Assembly (NCBI RefSeq): GCF_000455325.1
Contig: NZ_HG322953.1
Location: 682,164 to 714,709, forward strand
Source: Mycolicibacterium septicum DSM 44393
GTDB taxonomy: Bacteria; Actinomycetota; Actinomycetes; Mycobacteriales; Mycobacteriaceae
DNA length: 32,546 nucleotides
Direction of reading: 5' to 3'
Shown here: positions 22,243 through 30,030 of the stretch, piece after piece
Layout of the letters: the number at the start of each line of letters is the position of its first letter
Numbering within the stretch: the first letter of the stretch is position 1
Program-made: the position numbers and the translations under genes
The notes under the pieces: model-generated
What the model was told of the DNA's origin: nothing
The model's input: only the letters and a program-made list of their open reading frames with translations
Databases searched by the model: none

Positions 22243-23880
22243 TCAGTGGTGACCGTTGGTCTCCCCGTTGCCGTTTCGCTCCTGCTGTTCGCGCAGAGCG
22301 GTCAGTGCCTTGTGCTCGGAGGCGTGTGCGGCCTCGGTGAGCGCATCGTGCTCGACCGCCGGATCGGCGAACAGGAAGCTGCCGGTGCCCGGCGAACCGG
22401 CCGACCCGAGCTTGTTCATCCGCTTCGGCAGAGCAGCACCCTGGTACTCCAGCGGGATCGGGTGGCCGTGATCGTCGACCGGTCCCAGCGGCTGGTGCAG
22501 CTCGACGTACGCACCGTGCGGCAGGCGCTTGATGATGCCGGTCTCGATGCCGTGCTCCAGCACCGCACGGTCGCTGCGCTGCAACGAGATTGCCCACCGG
22601 TAAGCGATGAAGTACACGATGCCCGGCAGCACCACCATGCCGATACGGCCGATCCACGTGGTCGCGTTCAGCGAGATGTGGAACTTGAGCGCGATGATGT
22701 CGTTCATCGCGGCCAGGGTCAGCACCATGTAGAACGCGATCGCCATGGCGCCGATCGCGGTACGCACCGGAACGTCACGCGGACGCTGCAGCAGGTTGTG
22801 GTGCGCGTCGTCGCCGGTCACCTTCCGCTCGATGAACGGGTAGGCGATCAGCAGGCCGAAGACACCGCCCATGATCAACGCGACCCAGACCACCGCGGGG
22901 ATGGTGTGCCCGAAGGGGTAGAACTCCCAGGCCGGCCAGATACGCGCCAGGCCTTCGGTCCACATCATGTAGAAGTCGGGCTGGCTACCCGCCGAGATCT
23001 GAGACGGCTTGTAGGGCCCCAGGTTCCAGATCGGGTTGATCGTCAGCAGGCCGCCCATGAGGCCGAGCACGCCGGTGATCATCGCGAAGAACGCACCCGA
23101 CTTCACCGCGAACACCGGCATGACGCGCACGCCGACCACGTTGTGCTCGGTGCGGCCGGGGCCGGGGAACTGGGTGTGCTTCTGGAACCACACCAGCGCC
23201 ATGTGCGCGCCGATGAGGGCCAGGATGATGCCCGGGATCAGCAGGATGTGCAGCGCGTACAGGCGCGGGATCAGGATCTCGCCGGGGAAGTCCCCGCCGA
23301 ACAGCGCCCAGTGCAGCCAGGTTCCGATGATCGGCATGCCCAGGGTGATCGAGGACAGCGCGGCGCGCAGACCGATACCGGACAGCAGATCGTCGGGCAG
23401 CGAGTAGCCGAAGTAACCCTCGAACATCGCCAGGATGAGCAGCAGCGAGCCGATCACCCAGTTGGCCTCACGCGGGCGGCGGAACGCACCGGTGAAGAAG
23501 ATGCGCGCCATGTGCACCATGATCGACGCGGCGAACATCAGTGCGGCCCAGTGGTGGATCTGGCGGACGAACAGACCGCCGCGGACCTCGAAGCTGATGT
23601 CGAGTGCGGACTCGTAGGCCCGCGACATCTGCACACCTCGGAGCGGCTGGTACACACCGTCGTAGGTGACGTGTGCCATCGACGGATCGAAGAACAACGT
23701 CAGCCAGACACCGGTGATCAGCAGCACGATGAAGCTGTACAGCGCGATCTCACCCAGCAGGAAGGACCAGTGGGTGGGGAACACCTTGTTCAGCTGGCGG
23801 CGTACCGCGGCCGAGGGGTGGTAACGGGAATCGATCGCATCGCCTTGTGCCGCTGCGATCTTGGCAAGGTCAGGGCTCAT
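22243..23880 (-). CDS. qcrB: Cytochrome bcc complex cytochrome b subunit
   Basis: This cytochrome b has 545 residues and oxidises menaquinol at the Qo site and reduces it at Qi. The heme-ligand histidines lie in RQIHHWAALM (His109/110), MVHMARIF (His124), LHILLIP (His211) and IGAHMALV (His226). The Qo region carries PDFYMMWTEGLARIWP. Thr308 there is the residue equivalent to M. tuberculosis Thr313, where telacebec (Q203) resistance maps, and it is unchanged. A long C-terminal cytoplasmic tail rich in His and Glu (about 440-545) is typical of actinobacteria. The ATG overlaps the qcrA stop as ATGA. It is the last gene of ctaE-qcrCAB. Confidence 0.97.
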   Translation of the reverse strand: MSPDLAKIAAAQGDAIDSRYHPSAAVRRQLNKVFPTHWSFLLGEIALYSFIVLLITGVWLTLFFDPSMAHVTYDGVYQPLRGVQMSRAYESALDISFEVRGGLFVRQIHHWAALMFAASIMVHMARIFFTGAFRRPREANWVIGSLLLILAMFEGYFGYSLPDDLLSGIGLRAALSSITLGMPIIGTWLHWALFGGDFPGEILIPRLYALHILLIPGIILALIGAHMALVWFQKHTQFPGPGRTEHNVVGVRVMPVFAVKSGAFFAMITGVLGLMGGLLTINPIWNLGPYKPSQISAGSQPDFYMMWTEGLARIWPAWEFYPFGHTIPAVVWVALIMGGVFGLLIAYPFIERKVTGDDAHHNLLQRPRDVPVRTAIGAMAIAFYMVLTLAAMNDIIALKFHISLNATTWIGRIGMVVLPGIVYFIAYRWAISLQRSDRAVLEHGIETGIIKRLPHGAYVELHQPLGPVDDHGHPIPLEYQGAALPKRMNKLGSAGSPGTGSFLFADPAVEHDALTEAAHASEHKALTALREQQERNGNGETNGHH

Positions 23881-25043
23881 GATTTGCGCTCCCAGAATGC
23901 CGGTCCGACGGGCTCGACGAAGTCGCCGTTGGCGACCAGGTAGCCGTCTTTGTCAATAGTGATGGGCAGCTGCGCCAACGCGCGCGCAGCCGGACCGAAT
24001 ATGGGCTTTGCGAAGTGCAACGCGTCGAACTGCGACTGGTGGCACGGGCAAAGGATGCGGTAGGTCTGCTGCTCGTACAGGGACGAGGGGCAGCCCAGGT
24101 GCGAGCAGACCTTGGTGTAGGCGAACAGCTCACCAAAGTTGAAGCTCTCCTGGCCCTTCCGCTTGACCACGCGGGACATGTCGGCCGGCTTGATGCGGAT
24201 CAACATGACCGGGTTGCGGACACCCATCGAGATCTCGGTCAGGTGATGCTCGGACTCGACCGTGGTCCCGTCGCCGTCAGACTCGCGCCAGGGGAAGACG
24301 GTTTCCATGCCACCGGCATCGAGATCCTCGGGGCGCATCTTGACGAACGGAGAGGAGCCGGGCCGCCCGGTCGCGCGGGCCAGGTAGATGGTCTCGCCGT
24401 GGAATCGGGGCGTCCAGCCCGAGGTCCACAACACGGCCTTCTTGCCTTCCGCGGTGGGCACCACGGGCTTCCATGGGTTCTTGATCAACCCGCCGATGAA
24501 GGCCACCAGGGTGCCGGCGCCGAACGCGCCGAGGCCGATGCCCAGCGACAAGCCGATCAGCTTGCGGCGCTTGACGGTCGAGCCCTCGAGGGCGTCGGTC
24601 AGGTTGGCCGCGATGGTCTTGCGGGCCACCTCGGGGGAACGCCCGTCGTGGCGGTCCTGGACCGAGATCTCCTCGGGGATGAACTTCTTCTGGAACAGCA
24701 CCGCGCCGATGCCGATCGCCAGGATCGACAGGCCGAAGGTGAGGCCGTACAGCGGGGTGGCCAGAGAGTAGAGGAACTCGCCCTCCGAACCGAAGGGCTG
24801 GTACTCCCACGGCCAGAACAGGAAGACCAGCAGCAGCGCCAGGCCCGAAAGCCCGCCGAGCAGAAGCCAGTACGCGACCAGCCGCTCGGTGCGCTTCTCG
24901 GCCTTGGTGCCGGGGACCGGCCAGCGCGGCTCCTTGAAGATGGTCTCGACACCGTCGATCTTGCCGCCGAGCTCGACGAGCTCCTCGCGCGACATCGAGG
25001 CCAGCTCGGCGTCGCTCGGAATCTTCGGGGTGTTGTCGGTCAT
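23877..25043 (-). CDS. qcrA: Cytochrome bcc complex Rieske iron-sulfur subunit
   Basis: The Rieske subunit has 388 residues. Three membrane helices (about 56-77, 96-116 and 165-185) precede the outside [2Fe-2S] domain. The cluster ligands are Cys313, His315 and Cys332, His335 in CSHLGC and CPCHQS, with the disulfide pair Cys318/Cys334. VKRRKLIGLSLG (158-169), just before the third helix, resembles a twin-arginine signal. This fits the known actinobacterial mechanism in which the last helix is inserted by Tat after the cluster is loaded. The ATG 25043 overlaps the qcrC stop (ATGA); frames further upstream lie within qcrC. Confidence 0.97.
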   Translation of the reverse strand: MTDNTPKIPSDAELASMSREELVELGGKIDGVETIFKEPRWPVPGTKAEKRTERLVAYWLLLGGLSGLALLLVFLFWPWEYQPFGSEGEFLYSLATPLYGLTFGLSILAIGIGAVLFQKKFIPEEISVQDRHDGRSPEVARKTIAANLTDALEGSTVKRRKLIGLSLGIGLGAFGAGTLVAFIGGLIKNPWKPVVPTAEGKKAVLWTSGWTPRFHGETIYLARATGRPGSSPFVKMRPEDLDAGGMETVFPWRESDGDGTTVESEHHLTEISMGVRNPVMLIRIKPADMSRVVKRKGQESFNFGELFAYTKVCSHLGCPSSLYEQQTYRILCPCHQSQFDALHFAKPIFGPAARALAQLPITIDKDGYLVANGDFVEPVGPAFWERKS

Positions 25044-25846
25044 GCTCGTGCCCCGATCCACATTGCCACGCCGATAGCGGCGACCATTCCGATAATCCAC
25101 ATCGCCATGCCCTCGGGAGCGGGGCCGAAGCCGCCGAGCCCGTAGCCGCCGTAGCTGGGAGTCTCAGCCGATTCGCGGACGTAGGCGACGATGTCGCGCT
25201 TCTCTTCCGGCGAGAGCTGCCGGTCGGAGAACTTGGGCATGTTCTGCGGGCCGGTCTGCATCGCGGTGTAGATCTGTGCCGGCTTGGTGTCACCGAGGTC
25301 GGGCGCGTACTTACCGGAGGACAGCGCGCCGCCCTTGCCGGTGAAGTTGTGGCAGGACGCGCAGTTCAGCCGGAACAGGTCCGCACCGCGGGCCACGTTG
25401 GTCCCGATCAGCGATTCCTGGGCCACGGCGCCGTTCTCGTCACGGATCACCGTCGGGCCGCCGCCGTTGGCCTGAACGAACGCACCGAGGGCGTCGATCT
25501 GGTTCTCGTCGAAGTGCTCGGGCTTGGACGGTGCCTGGGCCTCACCGCGCATCGCGGGCATACGACCGGTCGACACCTGGAAGTACACCGCGGCCTCGCC
25601 GGTGCCGATCAGGCTGGGCCCGCGGTCGGGCACACCCTGCAGGTTGGCGCCGTGGCACGAAACGCACGACGTGTCGAACAGTTGCTTACCCGTACGCAGC
25701 AGCGCCGACTGCGATTCGTCGGCGACTGCGACCTGCGGTGTGGGCGTCAGCGTGGCGGCGACGCCACCTGCGACTGACAGGCCGACCAACAGCAGGAGAC
25801 CTGCTGACAGTCGTCGGCGAAGTCGTCGGCGCGACTTGCTGGTCAT
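25040..25846 (-). CDS. qcrC: Cytochrome bcc complex diheme cytochrome c subunit
   Basis: This subunit has 268 residues from ATG 25846, chosen for GAAGGGG 5 nt upstream. An Arg-rich N-terminus and a signal/anchor helix (14-32) are followed by two cytochrome c domains with heme sites CVSCH (61-65) and CASCH (162-166). A C-terminal membrane helix (about 247-265) follows. Two covalent hemes replace a separate soluble cytochrome c, so electrons pass directly to CtaC in the supercomplex. It sits 38 nt after ctaE and overlaps qcrA by 4 nt. Confidence 0.96.
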   Translation of the reverse strand: MTSKSRRRLRRRLSAGLLLLVGLSVAGGVAATLTPTPQVAVADESQSALLRTGKQLFDTSCVSCHGANLQGVPDRGPSLIGTGEAAVYFQVSTGRMPAMRGEAQAPSKPEHFDENQIDALGAFVQANGGGPTVIRDENGAVAQESLIGTNVARGADLFRLNCASCHNFTGKGGALSSGKYAPDLGDTKPAQIYTAMQTGPQNMPKFSDRQLSPEEKRDIVAYVRESAETPSYGGYGLGGFGPAPEGMAMWIIGMVAAIGVAMWIGARA

Positions 25847-25884
25847 CGAACCCCTTCTCATCGAGTCGATCATCGGCCGGCCGA

Positions 25885-26496
25885 TCATCGGACAAAGTAG
25901 ATGGTGGCGAACAGCGCAATCCAGACGATGTCGACGAAGTGCCAGTAGTACGAGACGACGATCGCCGCGGTGGCCTGCGCGGGCGTGAACTTACTCATCT
26001 TGGTGCGGGCCAGCAGCAAGATGAACGCAACAAGTCCGCCGATCACGTGCAGGCCGTGGAAACCGGTCGCCAGATAGAAGACCGATCCGTAGGCACTGCC
26101 CGGGATGGTGGTGCCGTGCTCGACCAGGTGGATGTACTCGTATCCCTGGCCCAGTACGAAGAACAGGCCCATCAGGAACGTGATCACATACCACCGGCGC
26201 AGCCCGAACACGTCGCCGCGCTCAGCGGCGAACACGCCCATCTGGCAGGTGAAGGATGACGCGATCAGAACCAGCGTCACCGGAACAGCAAGGGCCAAAT
26301 TGAGTTCGGTCGGCTCGGGCGGCCAGTTGCCGCCGGCTTGCGCGCGCGCCGTGAAATACATCGCGAAGAGTCCAGCAAAGAACATGAGTTCACTGGAAAG
26401 CCACACGATGGTGCCGACACTGACCATATTCGGCCGGTTCAGCGAATGAACGCGCGACGTGATTGCCGTTCCCGAGGTACCTACAGCGCTCGTCAC
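25885..26496 (-). CDS. ctaE: Cytochrome c oxidase subunit III
   Basis: This aa3 oxidase subunit has 203 residues, the same as in M. tuberculosis, and five membrane helices. Family marks are SSELMFFAGLFAMYF (34-48), SSFTCQMGVFAAERGD, and FYLATGFHGLHVIGG and YYWHFVDIVWI in the C-terminal half. The start is GTG 26496 with no ribosome site; CATACT lies 7 nt upstream, so a leaderless transcript is possible. It is the first gene of the ctaE-qcrC-qcrA-qcrB operon and is divergent from trpD across 134 nt. Confidence 0.96.
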   Translation of the reverse strand: MTSAVGTSGTAITSRVHSLNRPNMVSVGTIVWLSSELMFFAGLFAMYFTARAQAGGNWPPEPTELNLALAVPVTLVLIASSFTCQMGVFAAERGDVFGLRRWYVITFLMGLFFVLGQGYEYIHLVEHGTTIPGSAYGSVFYLATGFHGLHVIGGLVAFILLLARTKMSKFTPAQATAAIVVSYYWHFVDIVWIALFATIYFVR

Positions 26497-26503
26497 ATCC
26501 GCA

Positions 26504-26509
26504 AGTATG
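26504..26509 (-). promoter_or_regulatory. Possible -10 for the ctaE-qcrCAB operon
   Basis: CATACT on the minus strand ends 7 nt before the ctaE GTG. It is a one-base departure from TANNNT at position 1. The same hexamer and spacing appear at asnB. Confidence 0.3.
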
Positions 26510-26618
26510 ACGCTTTGTAGTTGTCGAACTCCACCCGGGTCGAGCAATTGATCGGAAACGTGTCGCCTCGGGGACGGCTGTGCGGCGCCACGACTCCGGT
26601 GTCAGACCCGCGCAGCGA

Positions 26619-26624
26619 TAGCAT
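26619..26624 (+). promoter_or_regulatory. -10 hexamer for a leaderless trpD transcript
   Basis: TAGCAT ends 6 nt before GTG 26631, where no Shine-Dalgarno is present. This predicts transcription starting at the start codon. Confidence 0.45.
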
Positions 26625-26630
26625 TCTGCG

Positions 26631-27725
26631 GTGGCTCCTGCATCTTCTCCGCTTTCCCCATCCGCGTCCGGCTCTGTGGCCGCGCCGTCGTGGCCGCTCA
26701 TTCTCGGGCGCCTGACCACGGAGCAGAGCCTGCCCAACGGCTATGCGGGATGGGCCATGGACCAGATCATGACCGGGGTGGCGACCCCGGCCCAGATCGC
26801 CGGCTTCGCGGTGGCGATGAAGATGAAGCGGCCCACCTCGGCAGAGGTCGGGGAGTTGGCCGACATCATGCTGTCGCACGCCCGTCGGGTGCCGACCGAT
26901 CAGATCGGGCACGAGACCGTCGACATCGTCGGTACCGGCGGCGACGGGGCCAACACGGTGAACCTGTCGACCATGGCGGCCATCGTGGTGGCGGCCTGCG
27001 GTGTCCCGGTGATCAAGCACGGCAACCGGGCGGCGTCCTCGCTGTCGGGCGGTGCCGACACCCTGGAGGCCCTCGGGGTGCGGATCGACCTCGGCCCGGA
27101 CGAGGTGGCCCGCAGTGTCGCCGAGATCGGCATCGGGTTCGCCTTCGCGCCCCAGTTCCATCCGTCGTATCGGCACGCCTCGGTGGTGCGCCGGGAGATC
27201 GGCGTTCCGACCGTCTTCAATCTGCTTGGACCGCTGACCAATCCGGCCGCGCCCCGGGCCGGGCTGATCGGCTGCGCATTCGACGACCTGGCCGAGGTGA
27301 TGGCCGGGGTGTACGCGGCTCGCGGCTCCAGTGTCCTGGTGGTGCACGGCGACGACGGCCTCGACGAGCTGACCACCACGACCACCAGCACCATCTGGCG
27401 TGTGCAGGCGGGAACGGTGGACCGGCTGAAGTTCGATCCCGCTGCGTTCGGCTTCAAGCGTGCCGACATCAGTGAGTTGGTCGGCGGTGACGCCACCGCC
27501 AATGCCGCCGAGGCACGCGCGGTGCTGGGCGGGGCCAAGGGACCGGTGCGTGACGCGGTGGTGCTCAACGCGGCAGGCGCGATGGTCGCCCATGCCGGGC
27601 TAGCCAGCGACGCCAAGTGGGTGCCGGCGTGGGAGGCCGGTCTGGCGCGGGCCACCGAGGCCATCGACTCGGGTGCGGCCGAACAACTGCTCGCGCGTTG
27701 GGTGCGGTTCAGCCTCCAGTTCTGA
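26631..27725 (+). CDS. trpD: Anthranilate phosphoribosyltransferase
   Basis: This protein of 364 residues joins anthranilate to PRPP in tryptophan synthesis. It shows the PRPP-binding GTGGDGANTVNLST (101-114), KHGNRAASS (129-137) and the metal-binding acidic stretch HGDDGLDELT. The first 20 residues are Ser/Pro/Ala-rich and not part of the fold, as in other mycobacterial TrpD proteins. No other trp gene is nearby. Its last 126 nt overlap the convergent exonuclease gene. Confidence 0.95.
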   Translation: MAPASSPLSPSASGSVAAPSWPLILGRLTTEQSLPNGYAGWAMDQIMTGVATPAQIAGFAVAMKMKRPTSAEVGELADIMLSHARRVPTDQIGHETVDIVGTGGDGANTVNLSTMAAIVVAACGVPVIKHGNRAASSLSGGADTLEALGVRIDLGPDEVARSVAEIGIGFAFAPQFHPSYRHASVVRREIGVPTVFNLLGPLTNPAAPRAGLIGCAFDDLAEVMAGVYAARGSSVLVVHGDDGLDELTTTTTSTIWRVQAGTVDRLKFDPAAFGFKRADISELVGGDATANAAEARAVLGGAKGPVRDAVVLNAAGAMVAHAGLASDAKWVPAWEAGLARATEAIDSGAAEQLLARWVRFSLQF

Positions 27726-29495
27726 GTTCTGCTGCTGGGCCGCGGCCAGTCGGGCCGAGCGGGCGGTGGCGGCCCACTGCGCATAGCGGCCCGCCGCCCC
27801 GATCGGCGTCGTGTAGCCGGCGTCCGCGTCCGAGCCGTCGGTACGCACGATGCGCACTCCCGGTGCGGCCAGCCAGCGGGCGACGAGCGCTGTCTCCTCT
27901 ACCAGCGCGCCGCCCAAAGGTGTTGCGGTGGGCAGGATTACCTGCGCGGCCGCGCAGATCGCGTCGACCACCGGCATCGGCGGCACACCGCGCTTGGCCG
28001 TGCCCGCCCCGGCCAACTGGCCGTGGCGGATCACCGCGAAATGCCAGCCGCCGTTGCCGTCCCCGCGTGCGGCCACGAGTTCGGGCAGATCGGCCAGGGC
28101 GCGCAACCGCTGCCCTCGCCACAGCGCCTCGATGGCCACCGCGGCGTGATCGCGCATCCTGGCGGCGGTCTCGTACCGCCGGGCCGCCGCCAGTTCGCCG
28201 ATATGGGCCAATGCCGCCGCCAGGCCGGTGTGGTCGGTGCCGTCGATCAGCGCGGTGGCACGGTCCACGGCGGCCGCGTATCCAGCGGCCCCGACGTCCT
28301 GCGGGGCCGGGCACGGGGACAGTTCCACCTCGGGACAGCGGTGGAAGGCGGCCGCGCCGAAGCGGGCCGTGCAGGTGCGCACCCCGGTGAACCGGGCCAG
28401 CAGGATGGCGGACTGTACGGCGTCGGCCCGGGCCGAGAACGGTCCGAAAGAGGTGCGGTGCCCGGGGTTTCGCACCACCGACAACCTCGGGAAGGCTTCG
28501 TCGGTGAGGGCGACCCACCACCATCGCTGCGGGGACTTGGACCTTCGGTTGTACGGCGGTGCGTGGGCCGCGAGCAGTCGCAGCTCGCGTACCCCGGCCT
28601 CCAGGTCGTGGGCGCACTCGACATGGTCGACGACGCGCGCCAGCGAGGCCATCTCCTTCATCCGCGCCCGAGGGTCGGCGCCGGTGAAGTACTGGCGGAC
28701 CCGCCGCCGCAGATCGACCGCGGTGCCGACGTAGAGCACCTCGTCGGAGGGGCCGCGGAACAGGTAGACGCCGGGCCGGTTCGGCAGCCGGTCGGCCAGG
28801 GAGCGGTTGCGGCGCTGGGCCGGCGTGACGTCGGGCAGGTAGTTCTTGAGATCGGCGAAGGTGTGGATGCCCTGGTTGCCGACCCGCTCGATCAGGCCGT
28901 GCAGGACGTCGACGGTGGCGCGGGCGTCGTCGAGGGCGCGGTGCGTGGGTGTGGTGGATGCACCGAACAGCCGGGCCAGTGCGGACAGCTTCACGCTGGG
29001 CGCCTCGTCCCGGGTCAGCACGCGGCGGGCGAGTTTCACCGTGCACAGCACCGGCGGCCGGGGCCATCCGAGCTCCGCCCGCTGCGCGGCCGCGCGCAGG
29101 AACCCGATGTCGAACCCGGCGTTGTGGGCGACCAGCACCGCGCCCCGTGAGAATTCGAGGAACGCGGGCAGGACGCTGTCGATCTTCGGTGCGTCGCGCA
29201 CCATCGCCGTGGTGATGCCGGTCAGCTCGACGATCTGCGGAGGGATGGCACGGCCGGGGTCGACGAGGGTGGCCAGCTCGCCGAGTACCTCGCCGCCGCG
29301 GATCTTGACCGCGCCGATCTCGGTGATGGCGTCGTAGCCGTCGCCCGGCGCCTTCGCGGTGGCCCGGCCCCCGGTGGTCTCCAGGTCCACCACCACGAAC
29401 GTGGTGTCGGCCAGCGAGACGGCGTCCATGGCCCCGTCCTGTGCGCCGAAGCCGAAGGCCAGCTGCTCGGCGTCGGCGATGTTGCGCTGGCCCAT
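27600..29495 (-). CDS. DEDDh exonuclease fused to GIY-YIG (UvrC-like) nuclease
   Basis: The protein has 631 residues from ATG 29495. Residues 30-205 are a DNA polymerase III epsilon-type 3'-5' exonuclease: Asp37/Glu39 (VVDLETTG), Asp129 (HNAGFDIGF), and His185 and Asp190 (THRALDDA). Residues 236-320 are a GIY-YIG endonuclease domain as in UvrC and Cho (GVYLFRG, LYVGTAVDLRRRV). The rest resembles the UvrC middle region but without its C-terminal endonuclease and HhH domains. It corresponds to Rv2191; a role in DNA repair is inferred from the domains. The C-terminal 42 residues lie antisense to trpD. TACCGT ends 7 nt before the ATG. Confidence 0.9.
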   Translation of the reverse strand: MGQRNIADAEQLAFGFGAQDGAMDAVSLADTTFVVVDLETTGGRATAKAPGDGYDAITEIGAVKIRGGEVLGELATLVDPGRAIPPQIVELTGITTAMVRDAPKIDSVLPAFLEFSRGAVLVAHNAGFDIGFLRAAAQRAELGWPRPPVLCTVKLARRVLTRDEAPSVKLSALARLFGASTTPTHRALDDARATVDVLHGLIERVGNQGIHTFADLKNYLPDVTPAQRRNRSLADRLPNRPGVYLFRGPSDEVLYVGTAVDLRRRVRQYFTGADPRARMKEMASLARVVDHVECAHDLEAGVRELRLLAAHAPPYNRRSKSPQRWWWVALTDEAFPRLSVVRNPGHRTSFGPFSARADAVQSAILLARFTGVRTCTARFGAAAFHRCPEVELSPCPAPQDVGAAGYAAAVDRATALIDGTDHTGLAAALAHIGELAAARRYETAARMRDHAAVAIEALWRGQRLRALADLPELVAARGDGNGGWHFAVIRHGQLAGAGTAKRGVPPMPVVDAICAAAQVILPTATPLGGALVEETALVARWLAAPGVRIVRTDGSDADAGYTTPIGAAGRYAQWAATARSARLAAAQQQNSELEAEPHPTREQLFGRTRVDGLGGPRQTGLPRRHPLGVAG

Positions 29496-29502
29496 GGCGA
29501 TG

Positions 29503-29508
29503 ACGGTA
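29503..29508 (-). promoter_or_regulatory. -10 hexamer for the exonuclease/GIY-YIG gene
   Basis: TACCGT on the minus strand ends 7 nt before ATG 29495, which lacks a Shine-Dalgarno. The hexamer overlaps the 12-bp dyad CGGTA-GG-TACCG (29504-29515). Confidence 0.4.
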
Positions 29509-29574
29509 GGTACCGGCACCGACAACCTGAGGTCGCCACGCCCGGGCTCGCCGGGTCTTGTCGGTACGCGGCGA

Positions 29575-29580
29575 TACGGT
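29575..29580 (+). promoter_or_regulatory. -10 hexamer for the Cys-rich small protein gene
   Basis: TACGGT fits TANNNT; a start near 29587 would give a leader of about 25 nt that contains the GAGAGGA ribosome site. No good -35 was found. Confidence 0.35.
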
Positions 29581-29611
29581 GCGCGCAACACCGATCGAGA
29601 GGACGGTCAAG

Positions 29612-29878
29612 ATGAGCGGAGCGTGGCGGGACAACTGGTCCTATGCCGACGAACCCTGCCCCGACGAGCCGGACACCGGCAGCGTGACCATCGACTGCGA
29701 CGATTGCGCGGTACGTGGGCCGGGATGTCAGGACTGCGTCGTGAGTGTGTTGCTCGGAGTCCCGGAAACTTTGCTGGATGACGAGCGTCAGGCGTTGGAA
29801 GTGCTCGCTGACGTGGGCCTTGCTCCGCGATTGCGACTCGTGCCTATTCACCGGAACGGAAGATCTGGAGTCGCCTGA
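29612..29878 (+). CDS. Small Cys-rich, probable zinc-binding protein
   Basis: The protein has 88 residues from ATG 29612, behind GAGAGGA. CDDCAVRGPGCQDCVV gives two CxxC pairs (Cys29/32 and Cys39/42), a spacing that suits a zinc site, plus Cys16. The C-terminal half is a helix with acidic residues (ETLLDDERQALEVLADVGL) and ends in a basic stretch. There is no signal peptide, so it is cytosolic. It lies upstream of ripC on the same strand, separated by 152 nt. I have the impression that similar small proteins often precede NlpC/P60 genes in Actinobacteria, but I cannot name a family. Confidence 0.8.
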   Translation: MSGAWRDNWSYADEPCPDEPDTGSVTIDCDDCAVRGPGCQDCVVSVLLGVPETLLDDERQALEVLADVGLAPRLRLVPIHRNGRSGVA

Positions 29879-29941
29879 CGACACGCGTCGCTTCGTGCAC
29901 AGGAAAATATTCCGGGTGGGCTGTTAAATTTGCACCTTCTG

Positions 29942-29971
29942 TTGGACAAGCCCGATGCCGTTTCGTAACCT
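29942..29971 (+). promoter_or_regulatory. Candidate ripC promoter with GTAACC motif
   Basis: TTGGAC (29942-29947) and TAACCT (29966-29971) with an 18-nt spacer resemble a SigA-type promoter. Overlapping the -10 is GTAACC (29965-29970), followed 5 nt later by GAGACC (29976-29981). This is a partial match to the GTAACC direct repeat bound by MtrA, which controls other peptidoglycan hydrolase genes. The second half-site is weak. Confidence 0.35.
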
Positions 29972-30030
29972 ATCTGAGACCTAAGAGCAGTTCGAGGCGG
30001 CTCGCCATCGCCAGTTGTGAGGACAAAAAC

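Noticed and set aside
22222..23943. 573-codon open frame on the plus strand across qcrB
   Set aside because: It is the complement of cytochrome b, whose heme ligands and family match are clear. High GC keeps antisense frames open; the translation is low-complexity and rich in Arg, Asp and Gln.
27709..29634. 641-codon minus-strand frame parallel to the exonuclease gene
   Set aside because: It is the same strand in another frame, Arg/Gly-rich without motifs, while the chosen frame contains full DEDDh and GIY-YIG motifs.
29879..30030. Cyclic-di-AMP (ydaO-type) riboswitch before ripC
   Set aside because: The gap is only 152 nt, the predicted transcript leader is about 50 nt, and I see none of the conserved aptamer core.
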